Shown piece by piece: positions 17,443 to 26,662 of a stretch of DNA of 64,000 nucleotides. A program made the position numbers and the translations under genes. The first letter of the stretch is position 1, and the number at the start of each line of letters is the position of its first letter. Source of the DNA: Marinilongibacter aquaticus (lineage in GTDB: Bacteria > Bacteroidota > Bacteroidia > Cytophagales > Spirosomataceae); NCBI RefSeq assembly GCF_020149935.1, contig NZ_CP083757.1:1302001-1366000 (forward strand). The letters are read 5' to 3'. The notes under the pieces are model-generated. The model was not told where the DNA came from, did not search any database, and saw only the letters and a program-made list of their open reading frames with translations.

Positions 17443-19905
17443 ATGAAAAATATCACTTTCTTTTCTTTGCTTCTGGCTTGTTTTGGCCTGCATGCACAGC
17501 CGTATCAGGCCAGCACCACAAAGAAATTCGACCTGATTCACAGCGAATTGCACCTTGAACCCAATTGGGAAAACCACCACCTCTCAGGCGAGGCCATTTT
17601 AACTGTAAAGCCTTGGTTCTATGCACAAAACACCTTGATATTGGATGCCAAAAGCTTTGACATAGCCGAAGTAAGGGTGAACAAAAAAACTGTAAAATAC
17701 CAATACAACTTGGCCAAATTGGCTATTGAATTGGGCCGATCGTATTCGCGTACAGACACCTTGCAGGTCTATGTAAAATATACCGCCAAACCCGATGAAC
17801 TGCAAAGCATTCCGCAATTTGAAGAGCTCGAATATAAGGGTCTGTATTTTATAGATTCATCGCGAAACAAACCACAGCAAATCTGGACAGAAGGCGAAAC
17901 TGAATACAATTCTTGTTGGTTTCCTACACTCGATTCGCCCAACCAAAAGCACAATCAGGATATTTATCTTACCGTGCCCAAGCACTTCATTACGCTCTCC
18001 AATGGCTTGCTGTTGGATCAAAAAGAAGAAGCAAACAATAAGCGAACTGACCACTGGCAGCAAAAATTGCCCCATTCGGTTTACCTCACCATGATCGCGG
18101 CCGGGGATTTTCGCAAGGTAGTGGATCCAAATTATTCGAATTTTGAAGTGTCCTATTATGTCGAGCCCAAATACGAAAAAGAGGCCATCGGGATTTTCGG
18201 CAGAACGCCCGAAATGATCCGCTATTTCGAAAGCCTTTTGAATTTGAAATACCCTTGGAAAAAGTACAGTCAAATTGCTGTACGTGATTACGTGAGCGGA
18301 GCTATGGAAAATACCACAGCAACCATTCACGGAAGCAGTGTGCAGCTCGATGCTCACCAACTGATCGATGGAAACGACGATGCCGTGATTGCCCATGAGC
18401 TTTTCCACCATTGGTTTGGCGACTTGGTGACTGCCGAATCTTGGGCCAATCTGCCCCTGAACGAATCTTTCGCCGACTATTCCGAATTTTTATGGGCAGC
18501 TCATTACGAAGGAAAAGACGAAGGAGCATGGACGAATTTCGTAGGATTAAACCAGTACTTGGAGGAGTCCAAAGAAAAACAAGTGCCCGTGATCCGCTAC
18601 CATTATGCCGATATGGAAGACATGTTCGACAGCCACTCTTATGCAAAAGGTGGGCGTATTTTACACATGTTACGCCAAACTGTGGGCGACGAAGCCTTTT
18701 TTGCAGCCTTGCACGAATACCTGAACAAAATGGCTTTTGAAAATGCAGAAATCAGCGACTTGAGAGAAGCTTTTGAAGATGTGACCGGCGAAGACATGAA
18801 CTGGTTTTTCGACCAATGGTTTTTGCGGGCGGGTCACCCGAGGCTTCAAATCGAAAAGACCTATAAAAAAGGAAAATTGAGCTTGACCTTCAAACAAAAA
18901 ATAGATTCGAGCAATACGACGCTCTACCGTTTCCCGATTGAAATCGAGTATGGGAACGAATCTTCGAAAAAAAGAAAAAGGTTTGAGATCAGTGAGCAAA
19001 ACCAACATTTCGAGTTGGACATGGAAGAAGCTCCAGACTTTGTAGCCATTGATCCGGATGGCAATTTTCTGGGCGAAATAAAATCGGAAGCCAAAGACAA
19101 AGAATGGATTGCAATGGCTCTACTTTCATCGGGGCCGATTGCACGTTTTCGGGCCTTCCAACAAATAATGGGTGAAGACGAAGAAAACGACGCCTATTCG
19201 CAAAAGCCTGTCTACGAAAAAAAGAAACGTGAATTGGCCTTAGCTCTTTTGAAAGACCCATTTTGGCGAATTCGCGAATTGGCAGCCTATAAATTTTTGG
19301 ATTACGATGGTGACGATTTCTTGGACGTGGAAAAAGCCCTGCAATCTGTTTTGAAAACCGAAAGCAAATCGCAGGTGCGAACGGCGGCCATTTTGGCGAT
19401 GAAGAATTTCTTGAATCCCCAAAACGATTTACTTTTCCGTCAAGCTTTAAAAGACAGTTCGTATAGTGTTCAGGCAGCCGCACTCGAAGCACTCTTAAAT
19501 CACGACCCTGCCGATGCCGAAACATTGGTACAGGATATGGAAGACATTGATGATGTCCATATTTTTTCGGCAGTAGCGGATTATAAATCAAAAAAAGCCA
19601 AACCCGAAGATTATCCTTGGTTTGTAGAGCGGATTTCGGCCCAAGACGGCAATGAATTGTATCAGTCTTTGGGGATTTTCGGAGCCTTTTTGATCGGCCT
19701 TCCTGCGGAATACCAACTCAAGGCAATTCCTTTCTTGAAACAGATTGCGGAAAACGAATCCATCTGGATAGGCCGCATGGCCGCCACCCAAAATTTGGCC
19801 TTGCTTTTGGAGCATCCAGAAGCCCAAAAAGCCATTAAAGAAATTATAGCAAAAGAAAAAAACGAACAGCTGTTGCGTTTGTACAAACAGCTGCCCATTG
19901 AGTAA
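17443..19905 (+). CDS. M1 family metallo-aminopeptidase with HEAT-like C-terminus
   Basis: About 820 aa, exported (signal ending FGLHAQ). The M1 exopeptidase motif SGAMENTT is followed by the zinc site H318-E-x-x-H322 and, 18 residues on, E341 (NESFADY), so all zinc ligands are in place. After the peptidase and a beta domain the last 250 residues look like helical HEAT repeats (WRIRELAAYKFLDYD, VRTAAILAMKNFL, VQAAALEALLNHD). It removes N-terminal residues from peptides in the periplasm or outside. The ATG at 17428 is possible but 17443 starts the signal peptide directly. Confidence 0.9.
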   Translation: MKNITFFSLLLACFGLHAQPYQASTTKKFDLIHSELHLEPNWENHHLSGEAILTVKPWFYAQNTLILDAKSFDIAEVRVNKKTVKYQYNLAKLAIELGRSYSRTDTLQVYVKYTAKPDELQSIPQFEELEYKGLYFIDSSRNKPQQIWTEGETEYNSCWFPTLDSPNQKHNQDIYLTVPKHFITLSNGLLLDQKEEANNKRTDHWQQKLPHSVYLTMIAAGDFRKVVDPNYSNFEVSYYVEPKYEKEAIGIFGRTPEMIRYFESLLNLKYPWKKYSQIAVRDYVSGAMENTTATIHGSSVQLDAHQLIDGNDDAVIAHELFHHWFGDLVTAESWANLPLNESFADYSEFLWAAHYEGKDEGAWTNFVGLNQYLEESKEKQVPVIRYHYADMEDMFDSHSYAKGGRILHMLRQTVGDEAFFAALHEYLNKMAFENAEISDLREAFEDVTGEDMNWFFDQWFLRAGHPRLQIEKTYKKGKLSLTFKQKIDSSNTTLYRFPIEIEYGNESSKKRKRFEISEQNQHFELDMEEAPDFVAIDPDGNFLGEIKSEAKDKEWIAMALLSSGPIARFRAFQQIMGEDEENDAYSQKPVYEKKKRELALALLKDPFWRIRELAAYKFLDYDGDDFLDVEKALQSVLKTESKSQVRTAAILAMKNFLNPQNDLLFRQALKDSSYSVQAAALEALLNHDPADAETLVQDMEDIDDVHIFSAVADYKSKKAKPEDYPWFVERISAQDGNELYQSLGIFGAFLIGLPAEYQLKAIPFLKQIAENESIWIGRMAATQNLALLLEHPEAQKAIKEIIAKEKNEQLLRLYKQLPIE

Positions 19906-20916
19906 ATGCATTTCAAGGATCAAAGCAATTTCTTGCGTAAAATGACCTGGAAAAGAACCCTGAACGGGTTTCTTCTGCTCTCTTCTTATCTCTGGTCTAA
20001 GCTGACGAAATCGCCGAAAATTTGGGGAAAGCCCATTGCCATCGGCTTTGAACCCACAACCAGTTGCAATTTACGCTGTCCCGAATGCCCAAGCGGTTTG
20101 AGGTCATTCACCCGACCAACGGGCATGTTGGAAAAAAGCCTTTACGAAGACAGCATCGAGCAATTGAAAGACCAATTGCTTTACCTCACCTTCTATTTTC
20201 AGGGTGAACCCTACCTCCACCCCAATTTCTTGGACATGGTGAAATATGCCTCGAAGAGAAAGATTTACACGGCCACATCGACCAATGCCCATTTCCTGAA
20301 CCCCGAAATGGCCGAAAAAACCGTAAAATCTGGATTGGACCGTATTATCGTTTCGATTGATGGCACCACTCAAGAAACCTATCAAAATTACAGGATCGGC
20401 GGAAAGCTCGAGAAAGTACTTGCCGGCACCAAAAACTTAATCGAAGCCAAGAAAAAGCTGAAAAGCAACACGCCGCACATTATTTTCCAATTCTTGGTGG
20501 TGAGACCAAACGAACATCAAATCGACGAAGTGTATGAAATGGCCAATGCTCTTGGCGTGGACGAAGTGCGACTAAAAACCGCACAAATTTACGATTACGC
20601 ACAGGGCAACGCACTTATCCCGACCATTGACAAATACTCCCGCTATCGCGACAATGGCGACGGCACGTTCAGCATCAAAAACAAGCTTTTGAACCATTGC
20701 TGGAAAATGTGGCACAGTTGCGTAATCACTTGGGACGGCCAAATTGTGCCCTGCTGTTTCGACAAAGATGCAGAACACCCTATGGGCTCATTAAAAGAAA
20801 AGAGTTTCGATAGCATTTGGCACTCCTCCGGATACACCCAATTTCGGAAAGCACTCGTGCATTCCCGCTCGGATGTCGAAATCTGCAAAAATTGCAGCGA
20901 AGGAGCTTTGGTTTAA
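19906..20916 (+). CDS. Radical SAM / SPASM domain protein
   Basis: 336 aa. The radical SAM cluster site is C54-x3-C58-x2-C61 (TTSCNLRCPECPSG), which binds a [4Fe-4S] and S-adenosylmethionine. The C-terminus has a SPASM-like cysteine set (LNHCWKMWHSCVIT, IVPCCFDKD, EICKNCSEG) for one more cluster. It probably performs radical chemistry on a peptide or another large substrate. It is not a typical anaerobic sulfatase maturase, which has a CxxxCxYC motif and three clusters. The ATG directly follows the M1 peptidase stop, so the two are co-transcribed. Confidence 0.87.
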   Translation: MHFKDQSNFLRKMTWKRTLNGFLLLSSYLWSKLTKSPKIWGKPIAIGFEPTTSCNLRCPECPSGLRSFTRPTGMLEKSLYEDSIEQLKDQLLYLTFYFQGEPYLHPNFLDMVKYASKRKIYTATSTNAHFLNPEMAEKTVKSGLDRIIVSIDGTTQETYQNYRIGGKLEKVLAGTKNLIEAKKKLKSNTPHIIFQFLVVRPNEHQIDEVYEMANALGVDEVRLKTAQIYDYAQGNALIPTIDKYSRYRDNGDGTFSIKNKLLNHCWKMWHSCVITWDGQIVPCCFDKDAEHPMGSLKEKSFDSIWHSSGYTQFRKALVHSRSDVEICKNCSEGALV

Positions 20917-20925
20917 ATTGAGAAA

Positions 20926-21777
20926 TTAAGCTTTCTCCACAGGGTATTTCTCGTTCGGCATTCCCCATTCGGCCCAAGAACCGTCGTAAACAGCCGCATT
21001 TTTATACCCCGCCACTTCTGCGGCCAAAGCCAAAACGGAAGCCGTAACACCCGAACCGCAACTCATAATCAAGCTTTTCTCGCCCAAATTCAAAGCACTG
21101 AAAATCGCTTTCAGTTGAGCTTCAGATTTCATGTAAATCCCATCCTGTACTTGCTGAAAAGGCAAACAGAAAGAACCCGGAATATGCCCACCGCGTAAAT
21201 CTGGACGCGGTTCTGGAGCGGTGCCATCAAATCGTCCTTGTGCACGAGCATCCAAAATCTGGCTATTTTCATTCCCGATTTCAGAAAGCACTTCATCGGC
21301 TGTTTTCCACAAAGCTTTATTGATTTGTGCCACAAAATCACCTTCAATTGCTTTCGGCCATTCCGCCTTTTCCAAAGGCATTTCTGCCTTTTGCCAAGCG
21401 GGCAAACCCCCATTCAATACGTACACCTTTTCATGCCCCATCGCTCGGAACATCCACCAAGCCCGCGGACTGCCATAGGTACCGACCTGATCGTAAACCA
21501 CCAGCACATCTTCATTGTGCAGACCCAATTTCTGAGCCGATTTTGAAAACAATGCAGCATCTGGAAACATGTGGGGCAAATCGGTTTCCAAAATACTGAA
21601 ATCGGCATTGATGTCCATCTGCACCGCTCCAGGAATTTTAAAGCCCGTCTCCCAGTTGTCTGGAGCATTTACAGGCTTCATTTTAGCCTCCACTATTTTC
21701 ACATTGGCTTTGTTGAAATTATCCCGAAGCCAATCGACATCCACCAATGGTCCTTGAATATTGTAGGTATCAGACAT
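20926..21777 (-). CDS. Thiosulfate/3-mercaptopyruvate sulfurtransferase (two rhodanese domains)
   Basis: 283 aa made of two rhodanese domains: an inactive N-terminal one (about 10-140) and a catalytic one (about 165-280) with active Cys C240 in SCGSGVTAS. The CGSGVTA loop is the form seen in 3-mercaptopyruvate sulfurtransferases. Other family marks are YGSPRAWWMFRAMGHEKVYVL and FDGTAPEPRPDLRGGHIPGS, shortened here. It transfers sulfane sulfur to cyanide or thiols in the cytoplasm. It converges with the radical SAM gene with a 9-nt gap. Confidence 0.9.
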   Translation of the reverse strand: MSDTYNIQGPLVDVDWLRDNFNKANVKIVEAKMKPVNAPDNWETGFKIPGAVQMDINADFSILETDLPHMFPDAALFSKSAQKLGLHNEDVLVVYDQVGTYGSPRAWWMFRAMGHEKVYVLNGGLPAWQKAEMPLEKAEWPKAIEGDFVAQINKALWKTADEVLSEIGNENSQILDARAQGRFDGTAPEPRPDLRGGHIPGSFCLPFQQVQDGIYMKSEAQLKAIFSALNLGEKSLIMSCGSGVTASVLALAAEVAGYKNAAVYDGSWAEWGMPNEKYPVEKA

Positions 21778-21864
21778 ACGTTTGCGTCATTTTCAGCCAA
21801 ATTACATTCCTTTCTCGACAAAATAAAGTCGGCGACAGGCAAGACCGAATCTTGATCGGGCCAA

Positions 21865-22290
21865 TCAGGCATTCTCCAAAGTAGCGATATCGAACTTTTT
21901 CATTTTCATGAAGGCCTCTATTACCCGAGGAGCCTTCTCTGGATCACTCATCAATTTGGGCAACACCGAGGGCACCACCTGCCACGAAAGTCCAAATTTG
22001 TCTTTGAGCCAACCGCATTGGCTTTCGATTCCGCCCTCAGCAGTAAGCTTCGTCCAGTAATAATCGATTTCGTCCTGATTCTCGCATTGAATCACAAAGG
22101 ATACCGCTTCATTGAATTGAAAATGTGGGCCACCGTTTAGGCCCATGAATTTCTTCCCGTTCAATTCAAAATTCACCACCATAGGATTGCTGGCCGTGAT
22201 TTTGGAATTTTTGAAAACTGAACAATAAAACGCGGCTGCTTCTTGAGCTTTTCCGTCAAACCAAAGACAGGGATAAATTGAATTTTCCAT
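21865..22290 (-). CDS. VOC family protein, PhnB-like
   Basis: About 141 aa beginning MENSIYPCLWFDGKAQEAAAFY, which with FKNSKITASNPMVVNFELNGKKFMGLNGGP (read as separate motifs) and QCGWLKDKFGLSWQVVP is the standard signature of PhnB-like, '3-demethylubiquinone methyltransferase-like' VOC proteins. Members carry a two-module metal-binding fold but seldom have a defined substrate. The ATG at 22290 is chosen over one at 22314 because homologs begin at the MENSIYPCLW segment. Confidence 0.87.
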   Translation of the reverse strand: MENSIYPCLWFDGKAQEAAAFYCSVFKNSKITASNPMVVNFELNGKKFMGLNGGPHFQFNEAVSFVIQCENQDEIDYYWTKLTAEGGIESQCGWLKDKFGLSWQVVPSVLPKLMSDPEKAPRVIEAFMKMKKFDIATLENA

Positions 22291-22368
22291 TACATCGAAT
22301 TGCTTAATGATCAATGTGCGAGTATATGCAAAGCCAATTTATTCAATTTTGATCAGAAAATTAGCGGA

Positions 22369-22578
22369 TCAACAGCCCACTCCACTTTCTTGGGTTTTCA
22401 TGCCCTCAAAGCGAAACCGATAAAATCGGCGGTACAATTCTTCAAACTCAATGCTCTGGGTAATCGTATCGGTATCCAAAGGGACAGGACGCTCCATTTT
22501 CCCTTTCTCTACACCCGAACAAGAAGAAGCCAAGAAACCAAGGAAAAACAGGAGGCAAAACTTTTTGATTGTTTTCAT
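22369..22578 (-). CDS. Small putative lipoprotein
   Basis: About 69 aa. N-terminus MKTIKKFCLLFFLGFLASSCSG is a clear lipoprotein signal with the acyl Cys near 20; the remaining 50 residues are charged (IEFEELYRRFYRFRFEGMK) and not recognised. The frame continues back to 22629, but the signal fixes the start at 22578. No function can be given. It stands alone between the PhnB-like gene and the divergent winged-helix regulator. Confidence 0.5.
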   Translation of the reverse strand: MKTIKKFCLLFFLGFLASSCSGVEKGKMERPVPLDTDTITQSIEFEELYRRFYRFRFEGMKTQESGVGC

Positions 22579-22699
22579 AAGTCGATCGTTTTCTTCAAAA
22601 CTGCTGAAAACAGGATTCCTAACAGGCAAATAAGTGTAAATTAAGGTAAAAGGCCCCGTAAATTATTCCGAATGGCCAGAAGATGAAATAGATTTGTGC

Positions 22700-23524
22700 A
22701 TGATCTCGAGGCTATCTTTTCTCCTGTGTTTAATCTTCCTGGGCACCCTTCGTGCACAAGACGAAAGCCATATCAAAGTATCGCTGCGAATGATCGGGCA
22801 TCAAATCTTGCTGCACGCTGGCGACAGCACTTCGCGTGTTTTGCCCATTGAGCAAAATGATCATTTTTACCGTATAAAATTCGAGTCGGAATTTAGTTTT
22901 AAACCCGATGAATTGGTATCCATTATCGATTCGATAATGGTGCAAGCCAATTTGGGAAAAGACTATATAGTCGAGGTTGAATCTTGCGAAAGCCAAAGCA
23001 TTGTGTACAGTTATGAAATCGGCAATGCCATCAAATCGGATATTGTGCCCTGCACGGGCCGAAGCCAACCCAAAGCCTGCTACATGCTTTCGATACGTTT
23101 TCCAGAAAGGGAAAACACATTTTTGCCTTTGGCGAAATCGGGTATCGCCGCTTTTCTGATCTTCAGTTCGGGCCTCTTCGTTTTCTATCAGATCAGGCAG
23201 CGGAAGAAACAAAAAGACAAGCCCGACCAAATCCAAATCGGCCAGTTTGTTTTCGATAAAATACACATGCAACTTGTGCACAGCAACACGCAAATAGAGC
23301 TTAGCGGAAAAGAAGCCGAACTGCTGGCCTTGCTGATTGAATCGAAAAACGAAACAATAGACCGCGAAACAATCCTGAAAGAAGTATGGGGCGATGAAGG
23401 CGATTACATCGGGCGAACTCTGGATGTTTTCATTTCGAAATTGAGAAAAAAACTGGAAGCCGACCCCGAAGTGAAAATCGTGAACATCCGCGGTGTGGGT
23501 TACAAGCTGCTCTGCAAGCCTTAG
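22700..23524 (+). CDS. Membrane-anchored winged-helix transcriptional regulator
   Basis: About 274 aa with an unusual layout: signal peptide (LSFLLCLIFLGTLRAQ), an extracytoplasmic domain of about 125 residues with two or three cysteines, one transmembrane helix near 152-172 (SGIAAFLIFSSGLFVFYQI), and a C-terminal OmpR/PhoB-type DNA-binding domain (IELSGKEAELLALLIESKN, ILKEVWGDEGDYIGRTLDVFISKLRKKL, IVNIRGVGYKL). No receiver domain is present. It is a one-component sensor that would bind DNA while held in the membrane, like ToxR but with the DNA-binding domain at the C-terminus. Targets are unknown; the divergent lipoprotein is one candidate. Confidence 0.82.
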   Translation: MISRLSFLLCLIFLGTLRAQDESHIKVSLRMIGHQILLHAGDSTSRVLPIEQNDHFYRIKFESEFSFKPDELVSIIDSIMVQANLGKDYIVEVESCESQSIVYSYEIGNAIKSDIVPCTGRSQPKACYMLSIRFPERENTFLPLAKSGIAAFLIFSSGLFVFYQIRQRKKQKDKPDQIQIGQFVFDKIHMQLVHSNTQIELSGKEAELLALLIESKNETIDRETILKEVWGDEGDYIGRTLDVFISKLRKKLEADPEVKIVNIRGVGYKLLCKP

Positions 23525-23596
23525 CCGAAAAGCAACAATCGCTGCACCCAAAAGCTATATCTTCTCTTTGCTCTCGATAATTTAGCTGCATTTCAT

Positions 23597-23604
23597 TAGT
23601 TTTG
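23597..23604 (+). promoter_or_regulatory. Bacteroidota -7 element TAGTTTTG upstream of glycyl-tRNA synthetase
   Basis: Exact TAnnTTTG followed by CAGC, 60 nt before the synthetase ATG. No good -33 element at the usual spacing. Confidence 0.4.
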
Positions 23605-23664
23605 CAGCTCCTTTTGAACGAGATACAAACAACAGAGGGCACGAAAGCCCAAAGCTAGAAAAAC

Positions 23665-25155
23665 ATGAGTCAATCAGCACCAGCAACAACGCTGCAAGAT
23701 ATTATCGCCCATGCCAAAGAGTATGGATTTGTATTCCCCTCATCCGAAATCTACGACGGACTTCAGGCGGTGTACGACTATGGACAGAATGGCGTTGAAC
23801 TGAAAAACAACCTGAAAGCGGCTTGGTGGAAATCCATGACGCAGCTTAACGACAACATCGTGGGAATCGATGCAGCTATTTTCATGCATCCTTTGACATG
23901 GAAGGCTTCGGGGCACGTAGACGGCTTCAACGATCCCATGATCGACAACAAAGACAGCAAAAAACGCTACCGTGCCGATCAGCTGCTTGAGGGCAAAGCC
24001 GAGCAACTGGCCAACGAAGGCAAGGCAGACGAAGCCAAAGCTCTTTTGGAAAAAATGGGGCAATTGTTGAGTGCCGAAAAACTCGACGAAGTACGCGAAC
24101 TCATTGTTGCCGAAAACATTGTTTGTCCGGTTTCTGGAACAGCCAATTGGACAGACGTGCGTCAATTCAACCTCATGTTCTCTACGCAAGTGGGCTCTGT
24201 GGCCGACGACGCCAGCCAAATCTACCTTCGCCCAGAAACGGCTCAAGGTATTTTTGTGAATTTCTTGAATGTGCAGAAAAGCGGACGCATGAAGGTGCCT
24301 TTCGGCATTGCCCAAATCGGGAAAGCTTTCAGAAATGAAATCGTAGCCCGCCAGTTCACTTTCCGTATGCGTGAATTCGAACAAATGGAAATGCAATTCT
24401 TCGTTCGCCCCGGCACCGAAATGGAATGGTACGAAAACTGGAAAGAAACCCGCCTGCGTTTCCACAAGGCCATCGGCTTGCCCGCGGAATCGCTTCAATA
24501 TCATGATCACGAAAAACTGGCTCATTATGCCAATGCCGCGGTTGATATCGAGTATAAATTCCCATTTGGTTTCCGCGAGATCGAAGGGATACATTCGCGT
24601 ACAGATTTTGATCTGCGGAACCATCAAGAACTTTCGAAAAAGAAATTGCAGTATTTCGATCCCAATGTTGATCCTGAAACCAATAAGCCGTACGGAAACT
24701 ACATTCCTTACGTGGTGGAAACTTCTGTTGGAGCCGATCGCCTCTTCTTGGCCACATTCTGTAATGCCTATACAAAGGAAACTGTGGGCGAAGACGACAA
24801 AGCCAAAGAGCGTTTGTATTTGAAAATACATCCGGCATTGGCCCCTGTCAAAGCGGCTGTACTGCCATTGGTGAAAAAAGACGGACTTGCAGAAATTGCT
24901 CAAGATATTTCAAACAGCCTGAAATCTTCTTTCCGTACAGTGTACGATGACGGAGGAGCGATCGGAAAACGCTACACGCGTCAAGACCTTATCGGTACGC
25001 CATTTTGCATTGCGGTGGACTACGAAACAAAAGAAGACAATTGCGTGACAATACGTCATCGCGACAGCACGGAACAAGAACGCGTGCCCATCGCCAGTTT
25101 GAAAGAAAAAATCGGACAAGCGGTAGCGATCGAACGCATTTTGGAAGCCATCTAG
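23665..25155 (+). CDS. glyQS: Glycyl-tRNA synthetase (single-chain class II)
   Basis: 496 aa, class II synthetase of the alpha2 (eukaryote/Gram-positive) type. Motif 2 is at FRNEIVARQFTFRMREFEQMEMQFF (shortened: RNEI..RQ..FR.REF.QME), motif 3 at ETSVGADRLFLA, and the anticodon-binding domain at the end (PVKAAVLPLVKKDGLAEIAQ, GTPFCIAVDYET). It charges tRNA-Gly in the cytoplasm. Flanked by a promoter element upstream and a terminator downstream, so monocistronic. Confidence 0.95.
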   Translation: MSQSAPATTLQDIIAHAKEYGFVFPSSEIYDGLQAVYDYGQNGVELKNNLKAAWWKSMTQLNDNIVGIDAAIFMHPLTWKASGHVDGFNDPMIDNKDSKKRYRADQLLEGKAEQLANEGKADEAKALLEKMGQLLSAEKLDEVRELIVAENIVCPVSGTANWTDVRQFNLMFSTQVGSVADDASQIYLRPETAQGIFVNFLNVQKSGRMKVPFGIAQIGKAFRNEIVARQFTFRMREFEQMEMQFFVRPGTEMEWYENWKETRLRFHKAIGLPAESLQYHDHEKLAHYANAAVDIEYKFPFGFREIEGIHSRTDFDLRNHQELSKKKLQYFDPNVDPETNKPYGNYIPYVVETSVGADRLFLATFCNAYTKETVGEDDKAKERLYLKIHPALAPVKAAVLPLVKKDGLAEIAQDISNSLKSSFRTVYDDGGAIGKRYTRQDLIGTPFCIAVDYETKEDNCVTIRHRDSTEQERVPIASLKEKIGQAVAIERILEAI

Positions 25156-25178
25156 CCTTTCCACAAAGTGTATCAACG

Positions 25179-25208
25179 AAAGCCCTGAATCTTTTTCAGG
25201 GCTTTTTT
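25179..25208 (+). terminator. Rho-independent terminator after glycyl-tRNA synthetase
   Basis: Arms AAAGCCCTGAA and TTCAGGGCTTT pair perfectly over 11 bp around a short T-rich loop and run into TTTTTT. Confidence 0.85.
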
Positions 25209-25264
25209 ATGTTATGGCCAAAGCTGCCTATCTTCATACCGGATTTAACCTAAACAGATTGACA

Positions 25265-26137
25265 ATGAAAAAAACTATTCTTTCGATTCTCTCCTTTTCT
25301 TTATTGCTAGCGGCCTGTAGTGCTCCAGAAAATTCAGAAAGCACTGAAGAAATGGCCGAAACCGCACCAAGTCTAGACAAGGCTTGGGAAACAGACACCA
25401 CCTTGATTACGCCGGAGTCTGTTATATATGATGCCCAAAACGATATTCTTTATGTATCCTGTATCGGTGCCATTCCGCCAGACGCAAAAGACGGAGACGG
25501 CTACATTGCGAAAGTAAGCCTCGACGGCAAGATTTTGGAAAACAAATGGGTAACCGGAATGAACGGCCCGAAGGGAATGGCTCTTTCGGGTGATACTCTT
25601 TTCGTGACCGACATCGACCAATTGGTGGCCATCAATACGCAAGACGGCAGCATTATCTCCAAAACCCCAGTAGAAGGCAGCTCTTTTCTAAACGATGCCG
25701 CAACAGACACAAACGGCGACATTCTCTTTACGGGCACCAATTCGAATACACTTTTCAAAAGTGCGGGCGGCAAAATATCCGCTGTGGTGCAAGACAGCCT
25801 AATCGGTGGACTGAACGGCGTATATGTAGATGGCGATACCAAAGTGCTCGCCGGTTTCGGATCGGGCAATATTTATACATTAAAAGAAGGTACGCTCACT
25901 TTGGTGGCCGACAGTCTCTTTGGTGGAGATGGCGTAGAAAAATATGGCGAAGGCTTTATGATATCCAACTGGAACGGCGAAGTATATTATGTGGACAGCG
26001 AATGGAACAAAACCAAATTGCTCGACACGAAAGATGTGAAAGAAAATGCAGCCGATATCGAAGTAATTGCAGACAAAAATCTGATGTTGGTACCCGCCTT
26101 CTTGGCCAATAAAGTGGTGGCCTATACCATTAAATAA
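25265..26137 (+). CDS. SMP-30/gluconolactonase-like beta-propeller lipoprotein
   Basis: About 290 aa. Lipoprotein signal (MKKTILSILSFSLLLAACS) then a propeller with repeated blade motifs: TPESVIYDAQNDILYVSC, GPKGMALSGDTLFVTDID, FLNDAATDTNGDILFTGT, GLNGVYVDGDTKVLAGFGS. The pattern (NDxAxDxxGxxxxT) is that of SMP-30/gluconolactonase/LRE proteins. Possible roles are lactone hydrolysis or ligand binding at the outer membrane; neither is proven. The frame runs back to 25214, but the signal peptide fixes the start. Confidence 0.8.
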   Translation: MKKTILSILSFSLLLAACSAPENSESTEEMAETAPSLDKAWETDTTLITPESVIYDAQNDILYVSCIGAIPPDAKDGDGYIAKVSLDGKILENKWVTGMNGPKGMALSGDTLFVTDIDQLVAINTQDGSIISKTPVEGSSFLNDAATDTNGDILFTGTNSNTLFKSAGGKISAVVQDSLIGGLNGVYVDGDTKVLAGFGSGNIYTLKEGTLTLVADSLFGGDGVEKYGEGFMISNWNGEVYYVDSEWNKTKLLDTKDVKENAADIEVIADKNLMLVPAFLANKVVAYTIK

Positions 26138-26662
26138 TAGAAAGCTTAACATTGAGGTAAAAAAGGGAGTGCTACTCCCTTTTTTGCATTCTGTAAATAT
26201 CTTTTTGCAGTACGATAGTATACCGATACTAAATTTCACTTTTCACACCGCACAAGGCTAGGGCCAGAAATGCACAATAACATTTTGGTTTCCTCTGATT
26301 TCGTATAATATGTAATTGTATTAAGGGCTTTTGGATAAAATTTTCATTCAATTCGGCCAAATATTGACCAAAGTCACCCTTTCTCGAAAAAACACAAATA
26401 CTACTACAAATACACCTCAAAAACAGCCACTTATACTCGTAAAGTACAATATACTAGCGACTTGAATTAGCCGAATTATCAAAAGAGTATTAGAAATAGA
26501 ATAAAAATCTCAAAAACTAAGACTCGATATATTTAATAATTGAATTAAATAATCATTAATTTGTAATTAAATTTAATAAGTCCTAGAACCCCGCTCCGAA
26601 GTGTGTTCATCTAGGTGACGCATCGGGTAGTTCAATTTTAACCATTTACAAATCAAAATTGT
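26138..26662. other. AT-rich 525-nt region upstream of susC-like gene
   Basis: After the terminator at 26159-26185 this gap is very AT-rich, especially 26500-26580, with runs such as TTAATAATTGAATTAAAT. It must carry the SusC/SusD promoter and 5' leader. TAATTTG at 26558-26564 is one base short of the TAnnTTTG consensus. A 63-codon minus-strand frame (26229-26420) is not convincing as a gene. Confidence 0.5.
26159..26185 (+). terminator. Rho-independent terminator
   Basis: Arms AAAAAAGGGAGT and ACTCCCTTTTTT pair perfectly over 12 bp with loop GCT, 22 nt after the propeller lipoprotein stop. A-run and T-run make it work in either direction. Confidence 0.85.

Noticed and set aside
19906-20916. 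Radical SAM protein as sulfatase maturase
   Set aside because: Its cluster motif is CNLRCPEC, not the CxxxCxYC of anaerobic sulfatase maturases, and it lies 34 kb from the sulfatases.
23740-24903. 387-codon minus-strand frame opposite glycyl-tRNA synthetase
   Set aside because: Shadow of the well-supported synthetase; Phe/His/Ile-rich with no domain.
26229-26420. 63-codon minus-strand frame upstream of the SusC gene
   Set aside because: Cys-rich, no start context, no recognisable features, in an AT-rich promoter region.
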